From Flavobacterium sp. (GTDB taxonomy: Bacteria > Bacteroidota > Bacteroidia > Flavobacteriales > Flavobacteriaceae), in NCBI GenBank assembly GCA_016721735.1, contig JADKHM010000006.1:1-16287 (forward strand): 16,287 nucleotides of DNA, in the 5' to 3' direction. Each line of letters opens with the position of its first letter. The stretch's first letter is position 1. A model generated the notes under the pieces. The model was not told the DNA's origin. It was given only the letters and a program-made list of their open reading frames with translations, and did not search any database. Of this stretch, positions 1-9,596 are shown piece after piece. The translations under genes were made by a program, and so were the position numbers.

Positions 1-69
1 TCATGCTAAAAGACGACACAACAGACAATAAACTAACAGTAAAACGACAGACAAAAATGCCAACGCTTC
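1..69. other. Intergenic, no gene recognised
   Basis: This A/C-rich stretch precedes the first hairpin. The short open frame through it has no domain-like composition and is mostly basic and polar residues ending in repetitive Pro/His/Thr, so I do not call it a gene. It probably lies just 3' of a gene outside the window, because the matching hairpin downstream sits directly after a stop codon. The motif GCCAACGC at about 60-67 belongs to the flank of the hairpin element. Confidence 0.4.
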
Positions 70-133
70 GTAAAATTAAAAGAGCTGCAAGCCGACACAC
101 AAGCCAACGCTTTTGCAGCACATTTAATTTTAC
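70..133. repeat. Structured hairpin element, copy 1
   Basis: GTAAAATTAAA (70-80) is exactly complementary to TTTAATTTTAC (123-133). A symmetric 3/3 internal loop (AGA/ACA) follows, then a second perfect stem GCTGCAA (84-90) with TTGCAGC (113-119). The apical loop contains CACAAGCCAACGCT. Copy 2 at 6124-6189 has the same design and nearly the same loop but an unrelated stem sequence. It could be a transcript-end structure for an upstream gene or a repeat family of its own. There is no T-tract typical of an intrinsic terminator. Confidence 0.75.
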
Positions 134-195
134 CCAACCGCACCCAAAGCCCACCCACCACCCGACAAGTGGACGGTTGACAATTTGACGGCAAC

Positions 196-230
196 TTTTG
201 ACAATAACAGGGTTTTAAAAATTAACTTTA
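196..230 (+). promoter_or_regulatory. Candidate Bacteroidota promoter for the restriction operon
   Basis: TTTTG at 196-200 and TAACTTTA at 223-230 resemble the Bacteroidota sigma-A pattern (TTTG, then TAnnTTTG). The last base of the -7 box is off-consensus and the gap of 22 is slightly long. It lies about 40 bases before the methyltransferase ATG, in the only obvious upstream gap of the operon. This is a weak motif match only. Confidence 0.25.
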
Positions 231-267
231 CGACCTATTTTAATGAATTGAATTTGAATTAACATAC

Positions 268-2793
268 ATGGCAAAAAGAATAAATAAAGCGACAAAGGCT
301 ACTACTCAAAAACCAATTGAGCAGTATGAACATAAAGACAAACAACGGGTAAACAACCCACCTGTTGGACTGGTAGATGCACACACCGACAACGGTGGAT
401 ATAAAAAGAAAACCTACCAATACGACCCACACCTTGACCCACAATTACAATGGGCAGGTAAAGCCGAACACACCAGTTTTGATGTGCCGACTGTGAGCTT
501 GCATGTGCATGAACGCATTGACCCAAGACGCATTATTGAAACCGTAAAAAAAGAGGAAGAGCAAGAGAAATACACTCAAACAAGTTTGTTTGAAGAACAA
601 AAGAAACCTTTGCGTGAAGCTATTGAATTTTACAAGCACAAAGAAAACTGGAGTAACCGACTGATTGCAGGTGACAGCTTACTTGTAATGAACAGCCTTA
701 TTGAAAAAGAAGGCATGAGTGGTAAAGTCCAAATGGTATATTTTGACCCACCTTATGGAATAAAATATGGAAGCAACTTTCAGCCATTTGTAGATAAGCG
801 AGATGTAAAAGATGGAGTGATAACGACTTAACAACTGGAACCCGAAATGCTCAAAGCATTCAGAGACACTTGGGAGTTAGGCATTCATTCTTACTTAACT
901 TATTTAAGAGACAGGTTATTACTTGCAAAAGATTTACTAAATGAAAGTGGTAGCGTTTTTTGTCCAAATAAGTGATGAAAATGCACACAGAGTAAGAGCA
1001 ATTCTTGATGAAGTATTTGGAGAATCTAATTTTGTCAGCATGATTAGTTACGTTACTTCAAGTGGATTTACATCAAGCACATTAAGTAGAAATGGTGACA
1101 GAATTTTATGGTACTCTAAAGATAAATCACAAATCAAATTTAGAAGATTAAATACCAAAAAATCATTGCCAATAAATGATGACAATTATAAATACTTGGA
1201 ACTAGCAGATGGCACAAGAAGATTAATGACAAAGGAGGAAAGACAGAATCCTTATTTATATCCTGCAAATTCCAAAGTATATAGACTTGGTGACACAACT
1301 TCTCAGGGGAGTAATAATCAAGACCAAAAATTTGAATTTAATGGCCAAATTTATGAACCTTCTTTAATCGACATTGGTCTGTAGGTCTTGAAGGGATGAA
1401 AGCTTTGAAAAAAGAAAATCGGCTTGAGGCTACTGGCCAATCTTTAAGTTACGTAAGGTACTTTGATGATTTTCCATATCAGCAATTAACAGACATCTGG
1501 ATTGATACAGGAACAGGAGGAGATTATAAAATTTATTCAGTTCAAACAAATGCTAAAGTTATAGAAAGATGTTTGCTGATGGCTACTGACCCGGGTGATT
1601 TGACTTTAGATATAACATGCGGTAGTGGAACAACAGCTTTTGTATCTGAAAAAAATGGCAGAAGATGGATTACTTGTGATACGTCAAGAATTGCAATTAC
1701 ACTTGCAAAACAAAGACTCTTGACAACTATTTTTGATTATTATAGTCTTGCATACCCATTGGAAGGAATAGGAAGTGGCTTTAAATATCAGAAAGCCGAA
1801 AAAATCACAATGAAAAGTGCAGGAAAACAAGAAAGTCCTTCAATTGAATCTTTATATGATTCTGCAATCATTGATAATTAAAAAAATCGTGTAACTGGAC
1901 CTTTTACAGTTGAAGCAGTTCCTGCACCTGTAGCAAAATCATTTGAAGATATAGAAAATGACAATAACATTGAAGCAGACACTTCTATTTCAAGAAGTGG
2001 GGAAACATTAAGGCAAGAAGAATGGAGAAATGAACTTTTTAGAGCAGGAGTCAGAACAAAAGGTGGAAAACTAATTGAATTTACACGAGTAGAACCATTA
2101 AGTGGTACACGATTTTTACAGGCAGAAGCAGAAACAAAAGAAGACAATCCGAAACGGGTTGTGGTTTGTTTTGGCCCTGAACATGCCCCTTTAGAGCAAC
2201 GCACCGTTGAATTGGCTTTGGAGGAAGCAAGAACTTTAAAACCTAAACCTGAAATTATTTTGTTCTGTGCTTTTCATTTCGATTCAGAAGCAAGAAAAGA
2301 TATTGAAGAAACCAACTGGCCAGGCATTACACTTTTAGAAGCTCAAATGAATGCAGACTTGCTGACAGACGATTTGAAAAAGAAACGCAGCAGCAACGAA
2401 AGTTTTTGGCTTATTGGTCAGCCCGATGTGCAAATCAAAGAAATAAAATCAGGTGACGACAAAGGAAAATACACCGTTGAAGTAAACGGCTTTGATTACT
2501 ACAACCCAAAAACAGGAACAGTTGACAGTGGTGGCAAAAGTGACATTGCAATGTGGATGCTTGACACCGACTATGACGGAAGAAGTTTATTTCCATCGCA
2601 AGTTTTTTTTCCAATGGCAGGAGCCAAAGAAGGTTGGTCAACTTTAGCCAAAAACCTGAAAGCCGAAATTGACGAAGAAAAAATTGAGGCTTTTAACGGA
2701 ACTCTTTCCCTTCCATTCACCGCAGGAAAAAATGTTGCTGTAAAAATCATTGATGCAAGAGGAATTGAATCATTAAAAATTATCAGACTGTAA
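268..2793 (+). pseudogene. Type III-like adenine-specific DNA methyltransferase (Mod), frame interrupted
   Basis: Modification subunit of a restriction-modification system; the family transfers a methyl group from S-adenosylmethionine to N6 of adenine. The catalytic motif DPPYGIKYGSN is at residues 160-170. The SAM-binding motif DITCGSGTT is encoded at 1609-1635, after motif IV, which is beta-class order. The segment between them should hold target recognition. Conserved stretches such as RDTWELGIHSYLTYLRDR and, at the C-terminus, WMLDTDYDGRSLFPSQVFFP support one protein of about 841 residues. The frame is broken by a compensated shift around 814-837 (giving TAA at 829), an extra T in the run at 955-962, a lost base near 1361-1366 and an in-frame TAA at 1879-1881. 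After that stop the same frame stays open to 2793. Several breaks are at homopolymers, so sequencing error is likely. The nuclease gene starts 6 bases downstream, implying co-transcription. Confidence 0.85.
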
Positions 2794-2799
2794 TTCGAT

Positions 2800-5700
2800 A
2801 TGAAGAATATAAACAAGCTGATAATTAATTCTCCTTACGTTGAACCGCAACAGTATTGGGAATATATCAGAGACACAAGAGAATTTGTTTTACAAGCAGG
2901 TCGAAGACCAGCAGGTTATGTAGTCGCTTCCGAAAGTTCAAAATCATTTGACGACCCGGGAACATTTATAGAAATTGACTTAGTAAATACCATTCGTCCA
3001 AGAATAAACAAATGGCGTGAAGCAGGTTATCCCGGAGTTACTGGAATAACCAAACGACTTTTACAACATTGGCAAGACCCCGAAGAAAGAAAAGACCGCA
3101 GGTTTTTCTTCTGTCAGTTAGAGGCCATTGAAACTTTAATTTGGTTAACCGAAGCACCCGAAGCAGACAAAACAGGAATCGAAATTCCGAGTGATGGCGG
3201 AGAGTTTAGCCGATGGTGCAATAAAATGGCAACAGGTTCGGGCAAAACCATTGTAATTGCTCAACTCATTGCATGGAATGTATTGAACAAAATTGCAAAC
3301 GGAAAGGACACACGATTTTCAAAAAATGTGTTGATAGTTGCACCGGGCTTAACGGTTCGCAATCGCCTTTCAGTTCTCAATCCAACCGACCCTGAAAACT
3401 ACTACGAAGAGTTCAACATTGTGCCATCGGGTTTAATGGATTCTTTGCGACAAGGCAAAATAATAATTAAAAACTGGCATGGATTGGCTTGGCAAACTGA
3501 AGAAAAAATTGCCAAGAAAAAATCAGTTGACAAGCGTGGAGCAAAAAGCGATGAAGCCTATGTAAAAGAAGTTTTGGGCGACATGGCAAATGCCACCAAC
3601 ATCATTGTAATAAATGATGAAGCACACCATGCTTGGCGTGTCCCAGCCGAAAGTAAAATCAAAGGCGTAAAGAAAGAAGATATTGAAGAAAGTACTGTTT
3701 GGGTTGGTGGTTTAGACCGAATCAACAGAGCAAGAGGTATTTTGCGTTGTTTCGATTTATCGGCAACGCCATTTGCACCAAGCGGAAAAAAAGCAAGTGA
3801 AGAAGCGTTGTTTCCTTGGATAGTTTCAGACTTTGGTTTGAATGATGCCATTGAAGCAGGTTTGGTAAAGACTCCAAGAGTTGTAGTTCGTGACGATGGA
3901 AACGTAGATAAAGATTTGCGTTCACGTTTGTATCATATCTACATGGATGAAACGGTGAAAGACGACATCAACCAAAAGGTTGATGAATCAACACCACTCC
4001 CCGACCTTATCAGAAATGCTTATTTGCTTTTAGGTAAAGATTGGCAAGCGACAAAAGACGATTGGGAAAAGGCAGGATATAAAATTCCACCTGTAATGAT
4101 TACGGTAGCCAATACCACTTTCACATCAGGCAGAATAAAATACTCATTCGACAAAGATGCTTTCAATCTATCGGTTGCAGGTTTAGGTGATTTGTGCAAT
4201 CCTGAAAAGACCTTGCAGATTGACAGCAGTATTTTGCAAAAAGCAGAAGCCGAAAGTGAAGAAGTAGAACTTGTAGAGGTTGAAGAAACCGAAGACGATT
4301 CGGAAGATGCACCAAAAGAAAAGAAGCTCACCAAAAAACAACAAGCCGAATTATTAAGAAGAACGGTTGACACCGTTGGAAAAATTGGCGAACCGGGAGA
4401 ACAGGTTCAAAATGTAATTTCTGTTGGGATGCTAAGTGAGGGTTGGGATGCAAAAACCGTAACCCACATTATGGGATTACGGGCATTCAGCAGTCAGTTA
4501 CTTTGCGAACAGGTTGTTGGTAGAGGTTTGCGGAGAACTTCGTATGATGTGGCAGAAGATGGATTATTTGAAGCTGAGTATGTAAACATTTTCGGAGTTC
4601 CGTTTACATTCCTTCCACACGAAGGCGGAACAGATGGCCCGCCACCGCCACCACCAAAACCAAAAACAGAAATAAAACCAATTAAAGAAAAAGCAGAACA
4701 TGAAATAACTTTCCCAAATGTGGTTAGGATTGACCATGTGTATAAACCGCAACTGGCTTTAAATATTGGCAAAGTAAAAACGCTTGAACTTGACCCTTAC
4801 GAATCAATTACAGAAGCTGAATTGGCTGCAATCATTGCAGGTAAACCAAATCCAGCAGCACTTTCAGAAATTGACTTAAAAGAAATTGGAGAACGATTCA
4901 GACTTCAATCCATCATTTTCAAAATTGCTTCCACCATTTACAATTCAGAAAAAAAACCTGATTGGAAAGGAAGCAAAGAAACATTCTTGATTCAATTGAT
5001 TAGCATTATTGAGAAGTTTATCTACTCAAACAAAATCGTTATCAAAAATCCTTTATTCAATCAAGACGAATCAAGGAAAAGAATTTTGATAATGCTAAAC
5101 ATGAACAAAGTTGTTCAGCATATTTGGAATGAAATACGAGCAGTAAACACAGAAGCATTAACACCAGTATTCGACAAAGAAAGTCCTATCCGTTCATCTG
5201 GCGACATCAGAACTTGGTGGACAAGCAAGCCCAATGAAGCATTCGACAAATCACACATCAATTTTGTTGTGGTTGACAGCAAATGGGAATACTTGGAAGC
5301 AAAGACAATCAATGAATCCAATGTTGTAAAATCATTCGTTAAAAACGACCATTTAAATTTTGTGGTTTACTACAATTATCAAGGAGTTGTAAGACGCTTT
5401 TTCCCTGACTTTCTTATAAAACTGACAACAGGCGAAAACCTAATTGTAGAAACCAAAGGACAAGACAATGAACAAAACAAAACCAAACGAGCATACCTTG
5501 ACGAATGGTGCAGAGCCATCAATCAACATGGAGGTTTTGGAAAATGGAGTTGGGCAGTTTCATTTGACCCGAACGACCTTGACCAAATTTTACAAAATTC
5601 AGCGTTGAGTTTTAGCGGACACATTTTTGCCGACACTGATAATTACAATGTTGCTGAAAAGATTTTCGATGCTACAATTAATTTCTTTGAGACATCAGGT

Positions 5701-6114
5701 TTTGAAATTTCAGAAGAAGGAAGAATAAAACAAGGTTCTTGGTTCAAAGAAAAAGTAGTTTATAAAATCAGAAACGTTTTCAGAAGCAAAGAAGCCAAAG
5801 AGATTTTCGACAAGACAAAGAAGGCGATTGAACTTCAACAAATAGAAGTGCATCAATCACAAGCTAACAAGAACAACGCAGAGGCAGCAGCAGCTTTATT
5901 GACAGCAGTTAAAGACGTTCCATTCTTTGCGACAAAAATGGGATCTTTAATCATCATCAAGACAACTGACCAAAACGGGAAAGAGCAAGTAATCACAAGA
6001 CTTTTGACAACAGAAGAAACAATCTTCTACGACCAAAATCCTGCATTACTGAACAACCCAATAGAATTACTAAACAGTTTAAATAATGGTGACGACAAGA
6101 AACGACTGAATTAG
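2800..6114 (+). CDS. Type III-like restriction endonuclease Res (helicase-nuclease, BPTD_3080-like)
   Basis: Intact 1104-residue restriction subunit expected to use ATP for translocation or switching along DNA and to cut unmodified sites together with the adjacent methyltransferase. Superfamily 2 motifs in order: Walker A MATGSGKT (143-150), DEAH-type box NDEAHHAW (272-279), motif III LSATPF (320-325) and motif VI QVVGRGLRR (571-579). A PD-(D/E)xK nuclease core follows, FPDF (868-871) and IVETKGQ (882-888), with D870, E884 and K886 as likely catalytic residues. The N-terminal NSPYVEPQQYWEY and GRRPAGYVV stretches match what I recall of the BPTD_3080 family of restriction endonucleases, which pair with this kind of Mod. 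An acidic stretch (about 485-510) and a run of six prolines (about 614-619) look like linkers. It is the only long gene in the window without a frame break. A hairpin begins 10 bases after its stop. Confidence 0.9.
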   Translation: MKNINKLIINSPYVEPQQYWEYIRDTREFVLQAGRRPAGYVVASESSKSFDDPGTFIEIDLVNTIRPRINKWREAGYPGVTGITKRLLQHWQDPEERKDRRFFFCQLEAIETLIWLTEAPEADKTGIEIPSDGGEFSRWCNKMATGSGKTIVIAQLIAWNVLNKIANGKDTRFSKNVLIVAPGLTVRNRLSVLNPTDPENYYEEFNIVPSGLMDSLRQGKIIIKNWHGLAWQTEEKIAKKKSVDKRGAKSDEAYVKEVLGDMANATNIIVINDEAHHAWRVPAESKIKGVKKEDIEESTVWVGGLDRINRARGILRCFDLSATPFAPSGKKASEEALFPWIVSDFGLNDAIEAGLVKTPRVVVRDDGNVDKDLRSRLYHIYMDETVKDDINQKVDESTPLPDLIRNAYLLLGKDWQATKDDWEKAGYKIPPVMITVANTTFTSGRIKYSFDKDAFNLSVAGLGDLCNPEKTLQIDSSILQKAEAESEEVELVEVEETEDDSEDAPKEKKLTKKQQAELLRRTVDTVGKIGEPGEQVQNVISVGMLSEGWDAKTVTHIMGLRAFSSQLLCEQVVGRGLRRTSYDVAEDGLFEAEYVNIFGVPFTFLPHEGGTDGPPPPPPKPKTEIKPIKEKAEHEITFPNVVRIDHVYKPQLALNIGKVKTLELDPYESITEAELAAIIAGKPNPAALSEIDLKEIGERFRLQSIIFKIASTIYNSEKKPDWKGSKETFLIQLISIIEKFIYSNKIVIKNPLFNQDESRKRILIMLNMNKVVQHIWNEIRAVNTEALTPVFDKESPIRSSGDIRTWWTSKPNEAFDKSHINFVVVDSKWEYLEAKTINESNVVKSFVKNDHLNFVVYYNYQGVVRRFFPDFLIKLTTGENLIVETKGQDNEQNKTKRAYLDEWCRAINQHGGFGKWSWAVSFDPNDLDQILQNSALSFSGHIFADTDNYNVAEKIFDATINFFETSGFEISEEGRIKQGSWFKEKVVYKIRNVFRSKEAKEIFDKTKKAIELQQIEVHQSQANKNNAEAAAALLTAVKDVPFFATKMGSLIIIKTTDQNGKEQVITRLLTTEETIFYDQNPALLNNPIELLNSLNNGDDKKRLN

Positions 6115-6123
6115 CCCACGCAT

Positions 6124-6189
6124 TTGGTGGCACATTTGCAAAACCGCACAAGCCCACGCTAAAGCCAAGTTTTGCAAAAGAGCCACCAA
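6124..6189. repeat. Structured hairpin element, copy 2
   Basis: TTGGTGGC (6124-6131) pairs with GCCACCAA (6182-6189). After a symmetric ACA/AGA internal loop, TTTGCAAAAC (6135-6144) pairs with GTTTTGCAAA (6169-6178). The loop contains CACAAGCCCACGCT, matching copy 1 at 13 of 14 positions although the stems differ. AGCCMACGC-type motifs flank it at 6113-6121 and 6189-6197. It starts 10 bases after the stop of the nuclease gene, so it could end that transcript or protect its 3' end. Confidence 0.75.
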
Positions 6190-6249
6190 GCCAACGCACA
6201 AAGACAGAGCAACATGGACAGACAACAACACGACAGAAAAGAAGCACGA

Positions 6250-6386
6250 ACCGGTAACAGCGGTTTTGCAAAAAAGCGGGTTCAGTGGTTAATTGAACAT
6301 TCTACCTCGCATCAACTTTTGTGCTATGTTGACAGTTTAGTGCTCCGAAATCCGCTTCTTCGCAAAGCCGCAAAACGTTAGTGGCT
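6250..6386 (+). repeat. attC-like recombination site A
   Basis: Left outer core ACCGGTAAC (6250-6258). The inner arm at 6260-6282 is complementary at 19 of 23 positions to 6349-6371, for example GCGGTTTTGC against GCAAAGCCGC and AAGCGGGTT against AATCCGCTT. The right outer core GTTAGTGGCT lies at 6377-6386. This is the layout of an integron attC site: core, inner arm, variable middle, inner arm, core. The right core starts cassette 1, whose end carries the exact reverse complement AGCCACTAAC at 7002-7011. The left core predicts that the preceding unit, holding the restriction operon, begins with GTTACCGGT. That string is not in the window. Confidence 0.75.
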
Positions 6387-6391
6387 ATTTT

Positions 6392-6716
6392 ATGGAGACA
6401 CCGTTTTGGATAGAGAAAGCATGGGGCGACCAAGTTGAAAACGCAACAATGGACGACGTTAGAGTTGCAATCCAAGAGACGCTCAACATGGACGATGAAC
6501 ACGCAGCCTTTTGGGTTGGACACTACGAAAATGAGAATGCTTTGGAGGTTCACAAGGACTTGGAAATCTTCTACGTTTCCGGTGACAACCAAACAACCAG
6601 CAAACGAAACTTAACTCTTGGAAAGAAGCAGAGTTTTATACCAGCAGTTCTTGGACAATAACTATGAACTAGTAAAAAAATTCCTAGAAGCACGAATTAA
6701 TGGAAACAAAAGCTAA
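6392..6716 (+). pseudogene. Small immunity-protein-like gene (Imm1-like?), frameshifted
   Basis: The ATG lies 5 bases after the cassette core, as expected of a cassette gene with almost no leader. The annotated-length frame would stop at 6661. Its last 15 or so residues look unrelated, while the other frames restore NSWKEAE (about 6613-6633) and LYQQFLDNNYELVKKFLEARINGN (about 6636-6710), ending at TAA 6714-6716. The reconstructed product is about 108 residues with shifts near 6590-6605 and 6634. The pattern W..x...V/I, DDVRVAIQETL, AFWVGH and LEVHKDLEIF resembles small Imm1-type immunity proteins that neutralise polymorphic toxins. This rests on memory of the family and is tentative. Its restored 3' end overlaps the next gene by 17 bases, suggesting coupled translation. 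Confidence 0.55.
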
Positions 6717-6993
6717 AATCATAGAGACATTAGAGAGACTGCAACACTTCTTTGAAGAACATAATGTAGGCGGTTGGCCACAAAGGACAAAGAAAGCAAT
6801 TCAACAAATTCAAGCGGGACATGACAGCAAAGCCTCTTTGAATGATTATGTTGGAGTTGGAATGGGTTCATTGATTGACCTATACATCTGTGCGGACAAC
6901 GGGCATTCTTTAACTGAAGGCGAAGAGGAAACAAATAAGCAGTTGGAAACGTTATCAACGGAAATCTTGACAATCAAACAAGCATTACGGTGA
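6700..6993 (+). CDS. Small hypothetical protein, second gene of cassette 1
   Basis: 97 residues, intact, soluble, with no signal peptide or membrane segment. It is mostly helical in character, with the pattern LERLQHFFEEHNVGGWP at the start, then GVGMGSLIDLYIC, then a charged helix. The W-then-GxGGMGSxxDL pattern recalls small uncharacterised families such as DUF6966, but I cannot confirm the assignment. It overlaps the restored end of the immunity-like gene, and its stop is 8 bases before the left core of the second attC-like site, so both genes form the cargo of one cassette of about 0.83 kb once the IS is removed. Confidence 0.65.
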   Translation: METKAKIIETLERLQHFFEEHNVGGWPQRTKKAIQQIQAGHDSKASLNDYVGVGMGSLIDLYICADNGHSLTEGEEETNKQLETLSTEILTIKQALR

Positions 6994-7001
6994 CAAAAAA
7001 C

Positions 7002-7201
7002 AGCCACTAACATTGGTATTTGCAAAAGCTGGGCAGACGGAAGCCGTGTTTCAACCTTTTGTCTTTCAGTTTGGCTTCATATCGGGCAGACGAAGAACAT
7101 TTTAGCTATGTGCAAATCATCAACTTATAATTATAAATTTAGCTTCAGGTAGCCGGGGCGGACGGAAGTCTATTCCCCAGCCTTCGCAAATACCTGGACG
7201 T
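7002..7201 (+). repeat. attC-like site B, left part, cut by an IS at its right core
   Basis: Left core AGCCACTAAC (7002-7011) is the exact reverse complement of the start of the same cassette (6377-6386). The inner arm 7015-7034 matches 7175-7194 at 17 of 20 positions, including GGTATTTGC against GCAAATACC. The right core is missing here: the sequence reads ACCTGGACGT and the IS1182 element begins. It resumes as CGTTGCCAGTA at 8950-8960 beyond the element. The middle (7035-7174) carries three copies of GGGCRGACGGAAG-like sequence (7031, 7084, 7156). Confidence 0.75.
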
Positions 7202-8948
7202 CAGACTGTGAAAAAACTCTCATTAGTCTGAAAAACACTCTGTAAAATTTAATTGGAGCGTTACACAGCTTCTTCTAAGTGACTCTCAAAATGGGCATCA
7301 CGGATAATTGTAAAAAATCAGATCGCTTATTTCGTCTGTAAATCACTTTGATAATGGCCTTTTTTAATGCACAAACTACTTTACTGTAGTCTGGTTGCCA
7401 GTTTTGGATCGCTTGCAGCATTTTGTCAAAGCCCAGTATATTTTTTGTCCGCAGAAAGTTGTAACAAAACATAATCAGGTTCATTTCTCCATTTACTTTT
7501 TGCAATCCCTTCAGCAACGTATGCGTAAAGCCCCAATGCCTTTTTATTGTACCAAAGGGATGTTCTACTATCGCCTGCCGCCGTTTATAGTACTGCGGAT
7601 TTTTTTTGATGTTGTTATTATTAATATCTACTGCATCCTGGTATTCACTCCGGTGAATGATGCGTTTGGGCAGTTTGGTACACTGATGTTTTAAGGAACA
7701 GGTTTTGCAGGCATCCGTACGGTAGGTTTTAAACCGGTAGCTCGTTTCATTGGCTTCACCTTTCTTGTTATGCCAGGTGCCAAGGCTGGTTAGCGTTGCG
7801 CCTGCAGGGCACCGATAGCTATCCGTTGCTTTATCATAATCAAAACTTTCTGATAAAAATTCATTGGCAATATGTTTTACTGATGGCTGTTCTTTATACG
7901 CCACATGGGTAATCATGTTGTCCTGCTGGCACCCGTGCAACTCTGCCCCGGTATGATAACCCTTATCGGCCAGTACCATTATCGTTGCTGCTTCTGGCAA
8001 TTGTAAATTTTTTTGGCTTGTACAGCGGCATGGTGCAAGGCTTTGCCATCATTGGTATTGGTGGCCTGCGTATGTACTATTAAATTATGTTTATCATCTA
8101 CCGTATTCTGTATGTTGTAGGCTACCTCCACAATGTTTTTTACAATAATAATACTGCGGCTTTCGCTGTCGGTAGTACTGATTTGTTTGTCGTCGGTATT
8201 ATCTAATTGCTGTTGAAGTGTATCGTATTTAATGGTCCGTTCTTTGAGCTTTTCCAATCCCTGTTTTATCTTCTCCTTTTTTATAGCTAATTCCTCTTTG
8301 TCGCCTGCCGCTTCCTGTTTATCGAGTTCATCCAGATCCTGCAGGTATTTTTCGGCCTTGTCTTCTATAAACTGACGGTGCTTGTCTATCTTTTTCTGGT
8401 TGTAATTATTTTTTTTACTGTTCACAGCTTTAAACTTGCTGCCGTCTACGGCTATTGTTGTTTTACCCAGCAAACCGGCTTCGTCAAGGAACTGTACATA
8501 CAATTTAAACATCGCCTGCACTGGCCGGGCATGCAGTTTGCGAAAATCAGCAATGGTATGATAGTTCGGTTGCAGGTTCTGCAACAGCCACTGCAGTTCT
8601 ACGTTACGGCTGCACTCCCTTTCCAGCTTGCGGCTGCTGCGTAGCTTGTTCAAATAACCGTACAGATACAGTTTTAAAAGCACCCCGGGTGCATATGGTG
8701 GACGGCCCTCGCTTTTATGTACAGTATTAGTAAACCCTAACCGGGGCAGATCCAGTTTATCGATAAAAGCATCGATTAGTCTTACCGCATTATCTGCAGC
8801 TACCTGGTCTTCCAAAGTGCTGAAATAACTTTGCCGGCGGTTTTGTCCTGTTATAAATTGCATGCCGCTTTATAACAATAATCATACTGCTTTGCCCTCA
8901 TTCACATTGTGTGTATATTTATAGTGCGGTGGAGTTTTTCACAAACTG
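7202..8948 (-). mobile_element. IS1182-family insertion sequence
   Basis: About 1.75 kb, bounded by imperfect terminal inverted repeats: CAGACTGTGAAAAAACTC at 7202-7219 and the reverse complement of CAGTTTGTGAAAAACTC at 8932-8948. It contains a single transposase gene on the - strand. CGT occurs at both flanks (7199-7201 and, one base beyond the end, 8950-8952), but the exact target duplication is unclear because one end may have lost a base. Excising the element restores ACGTTGCCAGTA, the right core of attC-like site B, so the insertion postdates the array. Confidence 0.85.
7275..8863 (-). pseudogene. IS1182-family DDE transposase, one frameshift
   Basis: Catalyses cut-and-paste or copy transposition of the surrounding IS. 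The N-terminal part (8863 down to about 8010) begins MQFITGQNRRQSYFSTLEDQ and has IAVDGSKFKAVNSKKNNY with the first catalytic Asp, followed by a charged coiled region. The second part (about 8005 to 7275) has VLADKGYHTGAEL (second Asp) and RRQAIVEHPFGTIKRHWGF (Glu). A C-x-x-C-rich stretch (CKTCSLKHQC) is typical of IS1182 transposases. Restored length is about 529 residues. The two frames join at a run of seven T residues near 8006-8014, so a homopolymer sequencing error or a recent inactivating indel is equally possible. Confidence 0.9.
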
Positions 8949-8960
8949 TCGTTGCCAGTA

Positions 8961-9589
8961 ATGCCTTTTGACAGTCCTCATATGCAAACAAATAATACGA
9001 ATATTTATCCCCTGCTTGGACATTTAAAATTGAGAAAAGCGATGTATTTAGGCAATGACTATAATTTTAAGGCGCTTGACAGTTTTATTTCTGGATTTAC
9101 TATGGCGGCATCTGACGAGCAATTGCAAACAAACAACTTTCCTAATTTTAGTTATTTCAGTACTTGGCTAGTAGGGCACTTAGACGAACATTTTGGTTTA
9201 AGTGGTGGTTGGCATTGGCAAATAAGCAATAGAAATCTAAAAAATGACGAAAAAGCTTTTGAAGAGTTCTTTTCATTTTTAGAATTATTTAAAGCATCAA
9301 AAACTCATTCAAAATCTATTACTGTAGACAAAGATGCTCTTGAATTCAATAAGACATCTATCATAGAAAGATTTAAGATAGTAGACGGTGAATCTGTACC
9401 TGTCGAAGAAAAGCCTTTTAAGATTGTATGGACTTCGATAGACAATTCAACAACTGTTTGGCTCGACTATATTGACCAAACTGGCAACGCAGTTTATGCA
9501 GGACTTTGGACTATTAGCGGAGACGAAGCATCAAAGAATTTAGCAGATGAATTTGGTTCTTTAAAAGTAGTTGGACAGAACACAACTAA
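8961..9589 (+). pseudogene. Hypothetical protein of cassette 2, frame probably shifted near its end
   Basis: About 209 residues of unknown function. I place the start at ATG 8961, directly after the cassette core GTTGCCAGTA (8951-8960); a TTG at 8952 would lie inside the core. The N-terminus LLGHLKLRKAMYLGNDYNFKALDSFISGF, followed by FSTWLVGHLDEHFGL and GGWHWQI, resembles a widespread uncharacterised family with a K-x-G-M-Y-L-G-like opening and a GW motif, often near toxin-immunity genes. I recall no assigned activity. The literal frame runs on to 9695 through the next attC-like site, which is abnormal. A one-base loss in the T run near 9558-9562 would instead end the protein at TAA 9587-9589, 7 bases before the next core, matching the spacing of the other cassettes. 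Confidence 0.5.
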
Positions 9590-9596
9590 ATGGCAC

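Noticed and set aside
3..188. Open frame of 61 codons before the restriction operon
   Set aside because: It overlaps the hairpin element, has low-complexity basic composition and shows no conserved pattern.
7395..7694. Open frame of 99 codons on the + strand within the IS
   Set aside because: It is the antisense shadow of the conserved transposase C-terminus.
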